Shown: positions 62,901 through 64,000 of the stretch, piece by piece
How positions within the stretch are numbered: position 1 is the first letter of the stretch
Layout: every line of letters begins with the position of its first letter
NCBI GenBank assembly: GCA_032207245.1
Contig: CM063501.1
Coordinates: 62,016,793-62,080,792 of the forward strand
Reading direction: 5' to 3'
DNA: 64,000 nt
Source of the DNA: Pardosa pseudoannulata
Lineage: Eukaryota > Arthropoda > Arachnida > Araneae > Lycosidae
The notes under the pieces: model-generated
Database searches by the model: none
Seen by the model: only the letters and a program-made list of their open reading frames with translations
What the model was told of the DNA's origin: nothing
Made by a program: the position numbers and the translations under genes

Positions 62901-64000
62901 CTGTAAAATTAGCATCTGTTTGAAATTGATTCATGTTAATGATACCAGATAAGAATACTGTTTATATACAATAACAGAACATTAATATAAATTCAATTAG
63001 GGGGGGGGAATGGACAGTTTAGGCTATATTAGGGTTTAATCATGTTTTTTTTTAAAAGGAAATAATATGAACTTTTAAGGAATTTTCAAAACATCTTTTA
63101 TTTATTTATTATAAGGAATTCTCTGAGAAAGAAAATTATGACTGACAGACTTATTCTACATCATGATTTCGATTAACATCTTAACTACAAAATTTTAAAG
63201 AAAGGTTAATAATTTTTTATATTCTCGTAAAATCCTTCCTTGCAGAAGAATCTTTAAATAGTCTATTCAGTTTAACATACTGAAGCAATATCTTAATTAG
63301 TAGATAATGTTTCTTTTCCTAAAAGCATTATTTAAAATATAGAAACTACAACTACTAATACATGCAAATTTTTCAGTAATTTAACTACAAAACTTGTAAA
63401 GCTTTAAGAAATTTCCAAATGACAGATGGAGCATCCATCTGTCTGATATCTGAAGAATATATTGATATCTGCAGAAGCTTAGAAATAATTAAGGATTTGA
63501 TAATTTTCTAACATTTTCACAAAATATCTTTACAGAATACCCTTAAAAGGTCCTAAATGAAGTTTCAATGAGATATTTTAACAAAACATCTAGTTGAAAT
63601 TTCATTTTGCAGTGGGTCATACAACATAACTCTTGGCTCTCCCACTTGTCCCACTGCAACTTTTAATGATTTATTTAAAATTAGGTTGCTGTTACAAAAA
63701 CATTAATATTTTCAAAAATTAAGGCCACAACATGAAAATTAAAGGTTTTAAGGAATTTATGGACCCTGTATATAGGTAATGCCTCACTAAATGTTGCTCC
63801 TGTTTATAAGAGTGAAAGTATACAGCTTCTTTTTTCTGATTTTAAATTGCTAAAACCTCTTATTGCCTTTCTGTTAGAACTTCACTCCCCAAGTTCGATT
63901 GGTAAGAGAAAGGATGACAAAGTGATTAGTGTGATTACTATGACAACTGACACGCCTTTGTCAAACTCACTGGCTATTACATTAGTGAGTTCAACTTTAA
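62901..64000 (-). other. ASAP intron (partial)
   Basis: Sequence 5' of the ASAP terminal exon, ending at the TTTTACAG acceptor. It is AT-rich with no recognisable exon. A G9 run lies at 63001-63009. Two GC-richer patches (about 63601-63665 and 63880-63990) look like old interspersed repeats rather than exons. No upstream ASAP domain was recognised. Confidence 0.6.

Noticed and set aside
63601..63665. A possible ASAP exon on the minus strand (KVAVGQVGEPRVMLYDP)
   Set aside because: The segment is partly self-complementary at its ends (GTTGCAGTGGG / CCCACTGCAAA), lacks good splice sites and looks like an interspersed repeat.

Overview
The window looks like AT-rich nuclear DNA from an arthropod, most likely an arachnid such as a spider. 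The evidence is split genes with GT-AG introns, a degenerin/ENaC-type channel of arthropod character, tRNA-derived SINEs, solo LTRs, piggyBac, Tc1/mariner, Harbinger and Helitron relics, and long microsatellites. The organism call is inference. I see no bacterial, organellar or viral gene organisation.

Two protein-coding genes can be supported, both partial and both on the minus strand. The first is a DEG/ENaC (amiloride-sensitive sodium channel family) gene, rebuilt here as seven exons between 20732 and 1702. The intron phases are mutually compatible from exon to exon (2,0,2,1,0,0,1). The exons encode the cytoplasmic N-terminus, the first membrane helix, the CNLN-type palm strand and most of the extracellular domain, up to the first part of the cysteine-rich thumb region. 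The remaining cysteine-rich part and the second membrane helix should lie beyond position 1. The second gene is the terminal coding exon of an ASAP-type Arf GTPase-activating protein (62900-62691), carrying a complete SH3 domain. The rest of that gene lies beyond position 64000, and a very long repeat-poor flank, possibly 3' UTR, lies on the 3' side.

Layout by region. 0-22 kb: the channel gene, with introns full of mobile elements (Helitron relics including an inverted pair around exon 7, a SINE, a THAP-domain transposon relic, a mariner-type MITE, a piggyBac-like relic, a 0.77 kb fold-back element, an LTR-like element, a near-perfect 717 bp tandem duplication, a solo LTR and a Tc1-type fold-back element just 5' of exon 1). 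22-29 kb: repeats only (a second solo LTR of the same family, a piggyBac-like element carrying a nested LTR, microsatellites). 29.2-37.9 kb: a large imperfect inverted repeat with arms of about 2.7 kb around a 3.2 kb spacer that carries a decayed satellite of about 170 bp units. 38-47.7 kb: MITEs, a 0.43 kb (TA)n-rich microsatellite, a 918 bp solo LTR and a SINE. 47.7-62.7 kb: AT-rich, nearly free of recognisable repeats, 3' of the ASAP stop codon. 62.9-64 kb: ASAP intron.

The two genes show no functional link. The main observations are the full exon chain of the channel, the inverted repeats that place one of its exons in a potential RNA loop, and the large palindrome whose two arms provide filled and empty sites for a MITE insertion.
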